From Streptomyces sp. NRRL S-118 (GTDB lineage Bacteria > Actinomycetota > Actinomycetes > Streptomycetales > Streptomycetaceae): a stretch of 38,556 bases of DNA. The translations under genes were made by a program, and so were the position numbers. Position 1 is the stretch's first letter; every line of letters begins with the position of its first letter. The notes beneath the pieces were generated by a model. That model was not told the origin of the DNA, did not search any database, and saw nothing but the letters and a program-made list of their open reading frames with translations. The stretch spans positions 6,406 through 44,961 of the forward strand of contig NZ_KL591002.1 in the NCBI RefSeq assembly GCF_000716335.1, read 5' to 3'. This document shows, piece after piece, positions 1 to 9,630 of the stretch.

Positions 1-465
1 CTAGAAGTAGTGCACGTACCGGTAGGTGAAGTCGCACCGGAATTCGACGCTGTCACCCATCCGGAACCGGACGCGACGCTTGAAAGGCTGTTCGTTGATC
101 AGGTCGTTCGTATGCAGGGCCTTGGTGAATTCCTGCCCCAGCGAATATTGACCTCCCGGCACGGCGGGAAGCTTCACGAACAGCTCGCCTCCGAACCTGA
201 GCCAGGGCGGGATGCCCTCTGTGGGATCTTGAATCGGAGTGCCCACCGAGAAGCGGGCGTCCATGTTCACGTCCACCGTCTTGCCTGGCTCGAAGCTGAC
301 CGGCCCCTGAGGGAAGTTGAAGATGTCCCTGCGGTCCACCGGCGGGGAATCGGCAGTGTGCGACGTGAATCCCCACAGGCCGCCCACTACCATCACGGCC
401 TCATCGTCACCATTGAAGTCGTCGCGCTGGATTCTGTGCAGCACGACCTCGACTATCTTTCCCAT
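1..465 (-). CDS. Hypothetical protein, 154 aa
   Basis: Complete frame on the minus strand, with a TAG stop at positions 1-3. I chose the ATG at 463-465 because a purine-rich GGGACGGA stretch lies just upstream; the frame stays open further (to 642) but that part is low-complexity Arg/Gly/Pro. The protein has no signal peptide or membrane segment. It alternates acidic loops (RDDFNGDDE near residue 14) with short hydrophobic strands (VVLH, AVMVVGGLWGF, GGELFVKLP) and ends in aromatic residues (TYRYVHYF), which suggests a small beta-sandwich. I do not recognise the family. It lies divergent from the aldehyde dehydrogenase gene and could be read from the far side of the same intergenic region. 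Confidence 0.6.
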   Translation of the reverse strand: MGKIVEVVLHRIQRDDFNGDDEAVMVVGGLWGFTSHTADSPPVDRRDIFNFPQGPVSFEPGKTVDVNMDARFSVGTPIQDPTEGIPPWLRFGGELFVKLPAVPGGQYSLGQEFTKALHTNDLINEQPFKRRVRFRMGDSVEFRCDFTYRYVHYF

Positions 466-671
466 GGATCCGTCCCTGCCGACTCGGAGTTCGTCGCGGA
501 ATGGCCACCCGTGCCGATGGTCCCCTGTTACCACAGTGCACCCATCCCGGGGCCGCCGCATCCCGCACGCCGGCGCACGGGCCTGTGGGTCTCCCGGTCC
601 CCGCGTCGGGTGCCGGCGCCCCCGAAAGCCGCTTGCTCCCACCGCCGCTGCGCGACCTGGTCAAGTGTGAC

Positions 672-690
672 TAGAACTGGTATCAGTTCT
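672..690. promoter_or_regulatory. Inverted-repeat operator, possible KstR-type site, before the aldehyde dehydrogenase
   Basis: Positions 673-690 are a perfect inverted repeat, AGAACTG-GTAT-CAGTTCT, ending 35 bases before the ATG of the aldehyde dehydrogenase. Bases 672-685 also fit the KstR consensus TnnAACnnGTTnnA with one mismatch (GTA for GTT). The KstR-like TetR gene lies 1.8 kb downstream. Repression by that protein is an inference from the match and the gene context. Confidence 0.55.
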
Positions 691-724
691 GATGGACTGT
701 CAGGAACCGGCGGGAGGCACTGCC

Positions 725-2196
<1,472 letters not shown>

Positions 2197-2197
<1 letters not shown>

Positions 2198-2430
2198 TGG
2201 GCGACCGGTGGCACGTGGAGGTCGACCAGGGCGTGTGCATCGGCTCGGGCATGTGCGTGCACCACGCCCCGGGCGGCTTCGCCCTGGACCCGTCCCGCCG
2301 GTCCCGCCCCCGCTCCCCGCAGGCCGACGCGGACGAAGCGGTCCTCGCGGCGGCGGAGGGCTGCCCGGTGGAGGCGATCTCGATCACGCTGCAGCCGGGC
2401 GGGGAGGCGGTGTTCCCGCCGGAGGAGTGA
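2197..2430 (+). CDS. Small 3Fe-4S-type ferredoxin
   Basis: A 77-aa ferredoxin with the Cys pattern of the short actinobacterial type that serves cytochromes P450: C-x5-C near residue 12 (CIGSGMC) and a distal CP pair (EGCPVEAI). The second position of the first cluster is not Cys, which fits [3Fe-4S] rather than [4Fe-4S]. The start ATG overlaps the aldehyde dehydrogenase stop by one base; an in-frame GTG one codon upstream is an alternative. No P450 lies in the window, so its redox partner must be elsewhere or be an oxidoreductase of another class. The C-terminal end is slightly longer than in many homologues (QPGGEAVFPPEE). Confidence 0.88.
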
Positions 2431-2486
2431 GCGGCGCCGCCGCGCGCCGTGGTGGTGGCCGGCAACGGCGCCCGGCGGGAGGGGGC

Positions 2487-3104
2487 TCAGCCGGCGGGGG
2501 AGGGCGCCGGCGCCGTCAGGTCGATCAGACGGCACACCGTCTCGATGTCGATCTTCACCTGGGCGATCGACGCCCGGCCCGAGAGCCAGGTGATCAGCGC
2601 GGAGTGCCAGGTGTGCTCGATCACCCGCACCGCGGAGAGCTGCTCGGGCGTCGGGCGCTCCAGGCCCATGGCGTCCAGGATGATCGCCGTCGTCTGCCGC
2701 GAGACCGTGTCCACCTCGGGGCTCACGCTGCGGTCCGCGAAGGTCAGCGCCCGTACCATCGCGTCCGCGAGGTGCGGTTCGCGCTGGAGGGCGCGGAAGG
2801 CACGCATCAGGGTCTCGGCCACCCGCTCCGAGGCGCTCTCCCCGGCCGGAGGGCGCTTGCGCAGCGTCGTGTGCAGGTGCTCCAGCTGGTCCTGCATGGT
2901 GGCGACCAGCAGGTGGATCTTGGACGGGAAGTAGCGGTACAGCGTGCCCAGCGCGACCCCGGCGGCCTCGGCGACCTCCCGCATCTGGACGGCGTCGAAG
3001 CCGCCCCGGCCGGCCAGCTGCGCGCTGGCGTGGAGGATGCGGCGGCGGCGCGCCTCCTGGCGCTCGGTCAGCGGCGGCGACGCCGGTCTGTCTTCCCCTG
3101 TCAT
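2487..3104 (-). CDS. KstR-like TetR-family repressor
   Basis: A 205-aa TetR-family regulator. The helix-turn-helix covers residues about 20-65, with recognition helix GVALGTLYRYFPSK; the following KIHLLVATM and the acidic ligand domain resemble mycobacterial KstR, the cholesterol-catabolism repressor released by a steroid CoA thioester. KstR family members carry an almost identical VAVGTLYRYFPSKVHLLV stretch. The gene converges on the ferredoxin and is divergent from the glycosyltransferase operon. KstR-type operator matches lie at 672-690, 3252-3265 and 22880-22893, so local and distal control by this protein is plausible. Whether it binds a steroid-CoA or another acyl-CoA cannot be told from sequence. 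Confidence 0.85.
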   Translation of the reverse strand: MTGEDRPASPPLTERQEARRRRILHASAQLAGRGGFDAVQMREVAEAAGVALGTLYRYFPSKIHLLVATMQDQLEHLHTTLRKRPPAGESASERVAETLMRAFRALQREPHLADAMVRALTFADRSVSPEVDTVSRQTTAIILDAMGLERPTPEQLSAVRVIEHTWHSALITWLSGRASIAQVKIDIETVCRLIDLTAPAPSPAG

Positions 3105-3225
3105 GTGTCCCCGTGGCCCCGTTCCGTGACGTTGGTGCGCGACAGTATGGCGGGGCGCCCGCCGTGGCGCGAATCACCTGTTCCGGCTCTCACAGCGGCG
3201 CTACCTGCCGGTAGATTCGAAGCTC

Positions 3226-3248
3226 CTTGAACGATCAAGAACGATCAA
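3226..3248. promoter_or_regulatory. Direct and inverted repeats in the TetR/glycosyltransferase intergenic region
   Basis: The 10-mer GAACGATCAA occurs twice head to tail (3229-3238 and 3239-3248). CTTGA-ACGA-TCAAG (3226-3239) is also an inverted repeat. The block sits four bases before the KstR-type site and could be a second operator or part of the promoter of either divergent gene. Confidence 0.4.
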
Positions 3249-3251
3249 GTC

Positions 3252-3265
3252 TGTAACTTGTTCTA
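3252..3265. promoter_or_regulatory. KstR-type operator
   Basis: The bases TGTAACTTGTTCTA match the KstR consensus TnnAACnnGTTnnA at every fixed position. The site lies between the KstR-like repressor gene (start 3104, minus) and the glycosyltransferase start (3319, plus), 54 bases before the latter. It could serve autoregulation, control of the operon, or both. Confidence 0.65.
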
Positions 3266-3318
3266 GATTAGCGCGACCGGTTACGCTCCGGCGAAACGCA
3301 GGCAGAAGGGGGCCGCGA

Positions 3319-4647
3319 GTGACCGCTGAGGCCATAGAGGCAGGCCCCCGCGCCCATGCCGTCGGAAGCGGTGGGGACGGGCCGCTGCGGATCGCGCTCC
3401 TCACCTACAAGGGCAACCCGTTCTGCGGCGGCCAGGGCGTGTACGTAAGGCACCTGTCGCGCGAGCTCGCGCGCCTCGGGCACACCGTCGAGGTCATCGG
3501 CTCGCAGCCCTACCCGGTCCTGGACGAGGGCGACGGCCTGGATGGGCTCCGGCTCACCGAGCTGCCGAGCCTCGACCTGTACCGGCAGCCCGACCCCTTC
3601 CGTACGCCCGGACGCGACGAGTACCGGGACTGGATCGACGCCCTCGAAGTCGCGACGATGTGGACCGGCGGCTTCCCCGAACCGCTCACCTTCTCGCTGC
3701 GCGCCCGCCGCCACCTGCGCGCCCGCCGCGGCGACTTCGACGTCGTCCACGACAACCAGACCCTCGGCTACGGCCTGCTCGGGGACCTCGGCGCCCCGCT
3801 CGTCACCACCGTCCACCACCCCATCACGGTGGACCGGCAGCTGGAGCTGGACGCCGCCCGGGACTGGAAGCGCCGCGCCTCCGTCCGCCGCTGGTACGCC
3901 TTCACGCGCATGCAGAAGCGCGTCGCCCGGCGCCTGCCGTCCGTGCTGACCGTCTCCGGCTCCTCCCGGGACGAGATCGTCCGCGACCTCGGCGTGCGCG
4001 AGGAGCGCATCCGGGTCGTGCACATCGGCGCCGACACCGACCTGTGGTCGCCCGACCCGGCCGTGCCCGAGGTGCCCGGCCGCATCGTCACCACCTCCAG
4101 TGCGGACGTCCCCCTCAAGGGCCTGGTCCACCTCGTCGAGGCGCTCGCCAAGCTGCGCACGGAGAACCCCGACGCCCACCTCGTGGTCGTCGGCAAGCGC
4201 GCCGAGGACGGGCCCGTGGCGCAGGCCATCGAGCGGTACGGGCTCGACGGCGCGGTCCGGTTCGTCAAGGGCGTCACGGACGCCGAGCTCGTCGACCTGT
4301 ACCGGAGCGCCCAGGCGGCGTGCGTGCCGTCGCTGTACGAGGGCTTCTCGCTGCCCGCCGCCGAGGCGATGGCCACCGGGACGCCGCTGGTCGCCACCAC
4401 GGGCGGGGCGATCCCCGAGGTCGCCGGCGCCGACGGGGAGACCTGCCTGGCGGTGCCGCCCGGCGACGCGGGCGCCCTCGCCGCCGCGCTGGGCAGGCTG
4501 CTGTCGGCCGACGGGGCCGAGCTGCGCGCCCGCCTGGGGGCGGCCGGCCGCGTCCGGGTGCTGGACAGGTTCACCTGGGCCCGCGCGGCCGAGGGCACGG
4601 CGGCCCTGTACCGCGAGGCCATCGCGGCGCGGGGAGCCGGCCGTTGA
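3319..4647 (+). CDS. GT4-family glycosyltransferase
   Basis: A 442-aa GT-B fold glycosyltransferase, retaining GT4 type. The N-terminal domain has the glycine-rich acceptor loop (LLTYKGNPFCGGQGVYVRHL, residues about 32-51). The C-terminal donor domain carries IVTTSSADVPLKGL and the E-x7-E motif EGFSLPAAE (Glu341 to Glu349), which binds the nucleotide sugar. The start is the GTG at 3319, after an AGAAGGGGG site. There is no signal peptide, so it acts on the cytosolic face. It is followed by a methyltransferase and an alpha-toroid protein in the same direction, and preceded by a KstR-type operator. Sugar and acceptor are unknown. M. tuberculosis has a glycosyltransferase and methyltransferase next to the KstR-controlled dehydrogenase Rv0223c (from memory), suggesting an old association. 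Confidence 0.9.
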   Translation: MTAEAIEAGPRAHAVGSGGDGPLRIALLTYKGNPFCGGQGVYVRHLSRELARLGHTVEVIGSQPYPVLDEGDGLDGLRLTELPSLDLYRQPDPFRTPGRDEYRDWIDALEVATMWTGGFPEPLTFSLRARRHLRARRGDFDVVHDNQTLGYGLLGDLGAPLVTTVHHPITVDRQLELDAARDWKRRASVRRWYAFTRMQKRVARRLPSVLTVSGSSRDEIVRDLGVREERIRVVHIGADTDLWSPDPAVPEVPGRIVTTSSADVPLKGLVHLVEALAKLRTENPDAHLVVVGKRAEDGPVAQAIERYGLDGAVRFVKGVTDAELVDLYRSAQAACVPSLYEGFSLPAAEAMATGTPLVATTGGAIPEVAGADGETCLAVPPGDAGALAAALGRLLSADGAELRARLGAAGRVRVLDRFTWARAAEGTAALYREAIAARGAGR

Positions 4648-4711
4648 CCCCCCACGCCTCCCGTACCCCCTCCCCCCTCCGTGACATCCACCGTGAAAGC
4701 AGGCCGCCCTC

Positions 4712-5452
4712 GTGCTGACCGTCGACTTCACCCGCTTCCCGCTCGCCCCCGGCGACCGCGTGCTCGACCTGGGCTGCGGGGCCGGCCGGCATGCGTTCGA
4801 GTGCTACCGGCGCGGAGCGCAGGTCGTCGCCCTCGACCAGAACGGCGAGGAGATCCGCGAGGTCGCCAAGTGGTTCGCCGCCATGAAGGAGGCAGGCGAG
4901 GCACCCGCCGGGGCCACCGCCACCGCGATGGAGGGCGACGCCCTCAACCTGCCCTTCCCCGACGCGTCCTTCGACGTCGTGATCATCTCCGAGGTCATGG
5001 AGCACATCCCCGACGACAAGGGCGTGCTCGCCGAGATGGTCCGCGTGCTGAAGCCCGGCGGCCGCATCGCCGTCACCGTGCCCCGCTACGGCCCCGAGAA
5101 GGTCTGCTGGGCGCTGTCCGACGCGTACCACGAGGTCGAGGGCGGCCACATCCGCATCTACAAGGCGGACGAACTCCTCGCCCGGATCCGCGAGGCGGGC
5201 CTCAAGCCGTACGGCACCCACCACGCCCACGCGCTGCACTCGCCGTACTGGTGGCTCAAGTGCGCGTTCGGCGTCGACAACGACAAGGCCCTGCCGGTCC
5301 GGGCGTACCACAAGCTGCTGGTCTGGGACATCATGAAGAAGCCCCTGGCCACCCGCCTCGCCGAGCGGGCGCTCAACCCCGTCATGGGCAAGAGCTTCGT
5401 GGTGTACGCGACCAAGCCCCACCTGCCCAGCGCCGCCGCGGAGACGAAGTGA
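4712..5452 (+). CDS. Class I SAM-dependent methyltransferase
   Basis: A 246-aa methyltransferase of the UbiE/Methyltransf_11 type. Motif I, the SAM-binding VLDLGCGAGRHAFEC, begins near residue 16; the acidic end of strand 2 is in VVALDQNGEEI; post-I and motif II appear as DASFDVVIISEVMEHIPD; motif III is VLKPGGRIAVTVP. The start is GTG at 4712, 64 bases after the glycosyltransferase. The stop overlaps the GTG of the next gene by four bases (GTGA), so those two are translationally coupled. The substrate is unknown; in this setting it may methylate the glycan or lipid made by the glycosyltransferase. Confidence 0.9.
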   Translation: MLTVDFTRFPLAPGDRVLDLGCGAGRHAFECYRRGAQVVALDQNGEEIREVAKWFAAMKEAGEAPAGATATAMEGDALNLPFPDASFDVVIISEVMEHIPDDKGVLAEMVRVLKPGGRIAVTVPRYGPEKVCWALSDAYHEVEGGHIRIYKADELLARIREAGLKPYGTHHAHALHSPYWWLKCAFGVDNDKALPVRAYHKLLVWDIMKKPLATRLAERALNPVMGKSFVVYATKPHLPSAAAETK

Positions 5453-6525
5453 CGTCACCGGAAAGGGTCGCCGCGCACCTCGTCCTGCCCGGCGTCCTCA
5501 CCGCCGAGCAGGCCGCCGAGACCGTCGCCGGGATCCTCGCCGCGCAGCGCGAGGACGGAGCCATCCCGTGGTTCCGCGGCCACCACCTCGACCCGTGGGA
5601 CCACACCGAGGCGGCCATGGCGCTGGACACGGCGGGCGAGCACGCCGCGGCCGCCCGCGCCTACGAGTGGCTGGCCCGCCACCAGAACGACGACGGCTCC
5701 TGGTACGCCGCCTACCACGACGGCGACCACACCCGGGTGACGGACGCGGGGCGCGAGACCAACTTCTGCGCCTACATCGCCGTCGGCGTCTGGCACCACT
5801 ACCTGGCCACCGGCGACGACGCGTTCCTCGACCGGATGTGGCCCGCCGTGTACGCGGCCGTCGAGTTCGTGCTGCGCCTCCAGCAGCCGGGCGGCCAGAT
5901 CGGCTGGAAGCGCGAGGCCGACGGCACCCCCGTCAACGACGCGCTGCTGACCGGGTCCTCGTCCATCCACCAGGCGCTGCGCTGCGCGCTGGCCATCGCC
6001 GAGGAGCGCGAGGAGCCGCAGCCCGACTGGGAGCTCGCGGCGGGCGCCCTCGGCCACGCCATCCGCAGCCACCCGGAGCGGTTCCTCGACAAGAGCCGCT
6101 ACTCGATGGACTGGTACTACCCGGTGCTCGGCGGAGCCGTCACCGGCGAGGCGGCCAAGGAGCGCATCGAGAGCGCCTGGGACGACTTCGTGGTCCCCGG
6201 CCTGGGCGTGCGCTGCGTGCTGCCCAACCCCTGGGTGACCGGCGGCGAGAGCTGCGAACTGGCCCTGGCGCTCTGGGCGATGGGGGAGTCCGACCGGGCG
6301 CTGGAGATCCTCCAGTCGATCGCCCACCTGCGCGCCGAGGGCGGCATGTACTGGACGGGCTACGTCTTCGAGGGCGACCGCGCCTTCTGGCCGGAGGAAC
6401 TCACCACCTGGACGGCGGGCTCCCTGCTGCTGGCGGTGGCCGCGCTGGGCGGCGAGGAGGCGACCACCGCGGTCTTCGGCGGCGACCGCCTGCCGCGGGG
6501 GCTGGAACCGGACTGCTGCGGTTAG
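5449..6525 (+). CDS. Prenyltransferase/squalene-cyclase-like alpha/alpha-toroid protein
   Basis: A 358-aa protein made of repeated helix pairs with motifs such as EDGAIPWFRG, NDDGSWYAAY and GGQIGWKREADG, the QxxDGSW-like signature of the alpha/alpha-toroid superfamily (terpenoid cyclases, prenyltransferase beta subunits, some glycoside hydrolases). Streptomyces homologues are usually called prenyltransferase, but I see no DxDD cyclase motif and no clear zinc ligands, so that activity is doubtful. His and Trp residues (RGHHLDPWDHTEAA) could form a carbohydrate site. The start is the GTG at 5449, overlapping the methyltransferase stop. Gene order with glycosyltransferase and methyltransferase points to one glycan or glycolipid pathway. 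Confidence 0.82.
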   Translation: MTSPERVAAHLVLPGVLTAEQAAETVAGILAAQREDGAIPWFRGHHLDPWDHTEAAMALDTAGEHAAAARAYEWLARHQNDDGSWYAAYHDGDHTRVTDAGRETNFCAYIAVGVWHHYLATGDDAFLDRMWPAVYAAVEFVLRLQQPGGQIGWKREADGTPVNDALLTGSSSIHQALRCALAIAEEREEPQPDWELAAGALGHAIRSHPERFLDKSRYSMDWYYPVLGGAVTGEAAKERIESAWDDFVVPGLGVRCVLPNPWVTGGESCELALALWAMGESDRALEILQSIAHLRAEGGMYWTGYVFEGDRAFWPEELTTWTAGSLLLAVAALGGEEATTAVFGGDRLPRGLEPDCCG

Positions 6526-6535
6526 GAACGCCGCG

Positions 6536-6559
6536 GGGGCCGGCCGGCGGCGCGGCCCC
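6536..6559. terminator. Hairpin after the toroid gene
   Basis: Stem GGGGCCG (6536-6542) pairs with CGGCCCC (6553-6559) around a 10-base loop, 10 bases after the TAG of the toroid gene. No T-run follows, as is usual in Streptomyces. Confidence 0.5.
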
Positions 6560-6594
6560 TACCGCGGACTGCGCCACAGCCCCCGCCGCGGACT

Positions 6595-6631
6595 CCGCCT
6601 CGCGCGCCGGCTGCGGGCGGGCGCGAGGCGG
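6595..6631. terminator. Strong hairpin between convergent genes
   Basis: Perfect 11-base arms CCGCCTCGCGC (6595-6605) and GCGCGAGGCGG (6621-6631) enclose a 15-base loop. It lies between the toroid gene (plus) and the secreted protein gene (minus, stop at 6674), so it can end transcription from both sides. Confidence 0.6.
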
Positions 6632-6673
6632 CGCGGCGAGGGCGGAAGGCGACCGGGGCGGGGAAGGCCGGCC

Positions 6674-7102
6674 CTAGATCCAGTCGTCGATACCGTTGAA
6701 GTTGAGCCGCACGCTCGACACCACCAGGCCGGTGGGCGTCCTCGTGGGGCCGTAGCAGCCGCGGGTGTAGCCGGGCTGGAGGGTGGACGGGGCGCAGTCG
6801 ACGTCCCCGCCGTAGTTGGTCTGGATCTCCCCTTCGATCGCGATGGCGACGTTCGCCTTGTTCTGCACCACCAGGACGGTCTGGGTGCCGCCGCTGGAGT
6901 TGTGCACCCAGCAGAGCTTGAAGAACACGTTCTTCGAGCCCTTGTGCTGTTTGTATTCGGACGGGATGCAGTTCCAGTCCGGAGTGGTGCTGACGGCCTT
7001 CCAGCCCACTTCCGCGGCCGAGGCCGGTGACGCGGCGAGAGTGACGGCACCGACGGCTGCCGCGGTCAGCGCGAGCGAGCGGCGTACGAACGACTTCTTC
7101 AT
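6674..7102 (-). CDS. Small secreted four-Cys protein, paralogue 1
   Basis: A 142-aa protein with a clear Sec signal peptide: basic n-region MKKSFVRRS, an Ala/Leu-rich core, and cleavage after ASPASA near residue 29. The mature part of about 113 residues has four Cys (WNC, KLCW, VDCA, RGCY), enough for two disulfides. Pattern WKAVS-x4-DW-x-C, VLVVQN, GGDVxCA and LQPGYTRGCY is shared with the next gene, so the two are tandem paralogues at low identity. No enzyme motif is visible. It may be a small beta-rich exported protein. The start ATG at 7102 follows a short AGGAGC-like site. Confidence 0.82.
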   Translation of the reverse strand: MKKSFVRRSLALTAAAVGAVTLAASPASAAEVGWKAVSTTPDWNCIPSEYKQHKGSKNVFFKLCWVHNSSGGTQTVLVVQNKANVAIAIEGEIQTNYGGDVDCAPSTLQPGYTRGCYGPTRTPTGLVVSSVRLNFNGIDDWI

Positions 7103-7170
7103 GGATGCTCCTGTAGTTGTCAGTGGTGGTTCGGGATGCTGCTGCGGGCGGAGGTGGCGGTGTGAACGGC

Positions 7171-7647
7171 TCAGCAGTAGCCGGTCCATTCGCTGGCCTT
7201 GTCGTCCAGGGACTCGCTCCAGCCGCTCCCGTCCCACACGAACAGGTGGGTGTTGACGGGACCGGTGCAGTGGGCGCAGCCCAGGCTCTTGGTGGTGCTG
7301 TAGCAGCCGCGGGTGAAACCGGGCTGCAGGGGCGTCTCGGCACAGTTGACGTCCCCGCCGAGCTGCGGCAGCCGGATGGCTCCCTTGATGGTCCTGGCCG
7401 CGTTCGTCGGGTTCTGTACGACCAGGACTCCCAAGGCGTCGTCATGTGCATTGACCACGACGCACGACTTGAAATTCAGACCGTCGGCGTTGTATGGGCT
7501 CACGTAGTCGGAGCAATGCCAGTCGGAGTTCGCGCTCACGGCCTTCCAAGGCACGCTGGGAGGCGCTGCCGAAGCGAGCGGGACGGCGAGCAGCGTGACA
7601 CCTGCGGTGGCGATGAGGACGCCGAACCATCTCTGGATGGACGCCAT
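7171..7647 (-). CDS. Small secreted Cys-rich protein, paralogue 2
   Basis: A 158-aa exported protein with signal peptide MASIQRWFGVLIATAG...LASA and a mature region of about 130 residues. It keeps the four Cys of the neighbouring paralogue (DWHC, FKSC, VNCA, RGCY) and adds three more: a CAHC pair and the final residue (TGYC), giving an odd total of seven. A CxxC-like pair in a secreted protein could bind metal or form a labile disulfide. The start ATG is preceded by an excellent AGGAG site. The order on the minus strand is paralogue 2, then paralogue 1 with a 68-base gap, probably one transcript. Function is unknown. Confidence 0.8.
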   Translation of the reverse strand: MASIQRWFGVLIATAGVTLLAVPLASAAPPSVPWKAVSANSDWHCSDYVSPYNADGLNFKSCVVVNAHDDALGVLVVQNPTNAARTIKGAIRLPQLGGDVNCAETPLQPGFTRGCYSTTKSLGCAHCTGPVNTHLFVWDGSGWSESLDDKASEWTGYC

Positions 7648-8143
7648 TTCTCCTGGTGATGAGTCACTCGGTCGCCCGAACGGAACGGATGGCACGGAAC
7701 GGCCCGGCGCCCGGCGGCGCTGAGCCCGCGACCTGCGGCGGAGCACGCACACGGGCGGCCCCTCCGCGTTCCGGAGCGTCGCCGCGGACACTCTCGTACA
7801 CCATTCCCGTGGTGCCGGAATGGCCGAAGGGAACACGTCTGGCCTCCCGCCACTCCTCCGTGGGCCCGGGCTCGGCCCCTTTCGCCAGAATGGCGGCGGA
7901 GGCCCGGAAGACGGTCGCCGCACGAGGAATTCCCCCGAAGGCGGAACGGCCTTTGCGGCCGAGTAATGAGGCGGTGCGCATACGGAATCCCCCAGGAAAT
8001 GCCGCTGCTTTCCGCGGCCTGGTGATCAGAATGGCACCGCGCAACCCCCGACCGCACCGCCTCCGGCTTGCGTGATCAGGCAATGCGGAGAGCAGCACGG
8101 GGAACAAACCGGGACGGAAGGTCCAGACCCGGTGAGGCCGGCG
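7648..8143. other. Gene-poor spacer between LuxR gene and secreted proteins
   Basis: About 500 bases without a gene I can support. Open frames exist on both strands but lack codon bias, start sites and recognisable motifs. The stretch is less GC-rich than the surroundings and contains scattered AGAATGGC words (near 7889 and 8028). It presumably carries the promoter of the secreted-protein pair near its left end. Confidence 0.4.
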
Positions 8144-9112
8144 TCAGTCGAGGGCACCGTGCTTCGCCAGGACGTACGCGAGCTGCGTCCGGCTGTGACT
8201 GCCGAACTCGTCCGACGCCCGCTTGATGTGGTTCTGCACGGTGCGCGGGCTCATCCCCAGACGCGCGGCGATCGCCGCGTCGGTGTGCCCCTCCACCATG
8301 AGGCGCAGAACGGACAGGCGCCTCTCGTCCGTGAGGGCCGCGGGCTTCCCCGTCGCGGCGAACTCGACGGGCTCCGCGAGGTTCCAGGCGTGCTCGAAGA
8401 CATTGACCAGGAACAGCACCAGACCCGGGTGCTCCACCAGCAGGGCGTGGTGACTGCGCTCGTACCGGTCGTCGGGAACGACCGCGACCGACCGGTCGTA
8501 GATGATCATGCGTCCGGGCAGCTCCCCGTCGGTACGGAAGCGGCTGCCGGCCAGGTGCATGCGCGACATGAACTCGAGCGTCGGTTCGTGGGCGCGCACC
8601 GTGTGCTGGTACAGCGTGCGGTGCTGTACGCCCCGGTCCAGCATGGCCAGGAGCTGGGGGCCGGTCTCGTCGAGGACGAACTGCGGTCGCGGACCGCCCG
8701 GCTGGGCCGCCAGGAGCTCCTCACGACACGAGGAGTTGAGCGTCCGCAGCGTGTCGTTGATGACATCGATGCCGCGCAGCATCCGCACCGCCGTGACGAA
8801 GTGCTCCTGCTCCTCCCGGTACAGCCGCTCGGCGGGCCCGACGGCCTCCGCCATGGCCAGCATGCGCTGTCGCGCGTCCTGGATCTGCCGCTCGACGGGC
8901 CGCTGCATCTCGTTGAGCGCGACGTCCGGCGGTACGGGTACGAGGACCTCGGGCTTCCCGGCCATCGGCCGCATCAGCCCGAGCGCGAGCAGGCACTCCG
9001 GGACGGGCCCGGTCGTCGACCCGGCCCCGAGAGCGTCGCGGTACGCGGCGAGCCCCTCCGCACACAGCGGCGTCGCCGCCCCCTGGCCCCGAGCCGTACC
9101 GTCTGAGCACAT
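8144..9112 (-). CDS. LuxR-type HTH regulator with TrmB-like N-terminal part
   Basis: A 322-aa regulator. The C-terminal GerE/LuxR domain (about residues 255-315) is clear: LTDERRLSVLRLMVEGHTDAAIAARLGMSPRTVQNHIKRASDEFG. The N-terminal 240 residues lack a receiver domain or P-loop, and resemble the Streptomyces group with a TrmB-like region and a PLD-like middle part (HEPTLEFMSRMHLAGSRFRT, GRMIIYDRSVAVVPDD). This is therefore not a phosphorelay response regulator. The start ATG at 9112 follows GAAGGGG. Its location just upstream of, and codirectional with, the secreted Cys-rich pair makes control of those genes a reasonable guess. Confidence 0.85.
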   Translation of the reverse strand: MCSDGTARGQGAATPLCAEGLAAYRDALGAGSTTGPVPECLLALGLMRPMAGKPEVLVPVPPDVALNEMQRPVERQIQDARQRMLAMAEAVGPAERLYREEQEHFVTAVRMLRGIDVINDTLRTLNSSCREELLAAQPGGPRPQFVLDETGPQLLAMLDRGVQHRTLYQHTVRAHEPTLEFMSRMHLAGSRFRTDGELPGRMIIYDRSVAVVPDDRYERSHHALLVEHPGLVLFLVNVFEHAWNLAEPVEFAATGKPAALTDERRLSVLRLMVEGHTDAAIAARLGMSPRTVQNHIKRASDEFGSHSRTQLAYVLAKHGALD

Positions 9113-9630
9113 GCAAGTCCCCTTCGTTCCCCCCGGCGGGCAACCCTCCACCCGGCACCTGAGCCCGCTGTGCGCTGGTCGGCGCAACCGGGTTCGAGCA
9201 ACCGGACGATGTCGTCGGACGAGTCACCCCGGGGTGCCGACCCGTTCCTGCGTCATTGGTCGATGACACGGTCTCGGCAGGTCCAGGATAGTGATCTCCC
9301 GCGCAGGGCCCCTTCAGCGGAGGCGAGGCCACCCGAAGGCGCCGCCCAGGAGCTCGTGGACGGGGTGACGTCGGCTCAGGGCTTGATCCGGCCGGCGACC
9401 TGGACGCGGCTGTCCTACGGAGTTGCCCCCTCGGTGGCTCGGTATGCGTAGCTGCCTTCGCCGGCACCGCACACTGCCCCTCATCGCGAGGCCGTCGTCC
9501 GGCTGGGAGAAACCGGCCTGCTGGGAGGGCCGGCAGCACGTATCGGCTTCCGCCACCAGCCAGGCGGCGTCGTGGCGCGCCGGCCAGGCGTCGTGGGCGT
9601 GTTGGCCGGTGTCCGGGAGCTTTCGGCGGC
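9113..9630. other. Gene-free stretch with a SUKH gene scrap
   Basis: No intact gene. Bases about 9171-9255 are a diverged copy of the middle of the SUKH immunity gene at 9969-10050: read on the minus strand they give DDIVRLLEPGCADQ, against DDTIWLLEPGCANE in the other copy. The rest (9260-9630) has open frames in several phases but nothing I recognise. Confidence 0.5.

Noticed and set aside
7656..8107. Open frames on both strands upstream of the secreted pair
   Set aside because: Neither has a ribosome-binding site, a codon bias or a recognisable motif.
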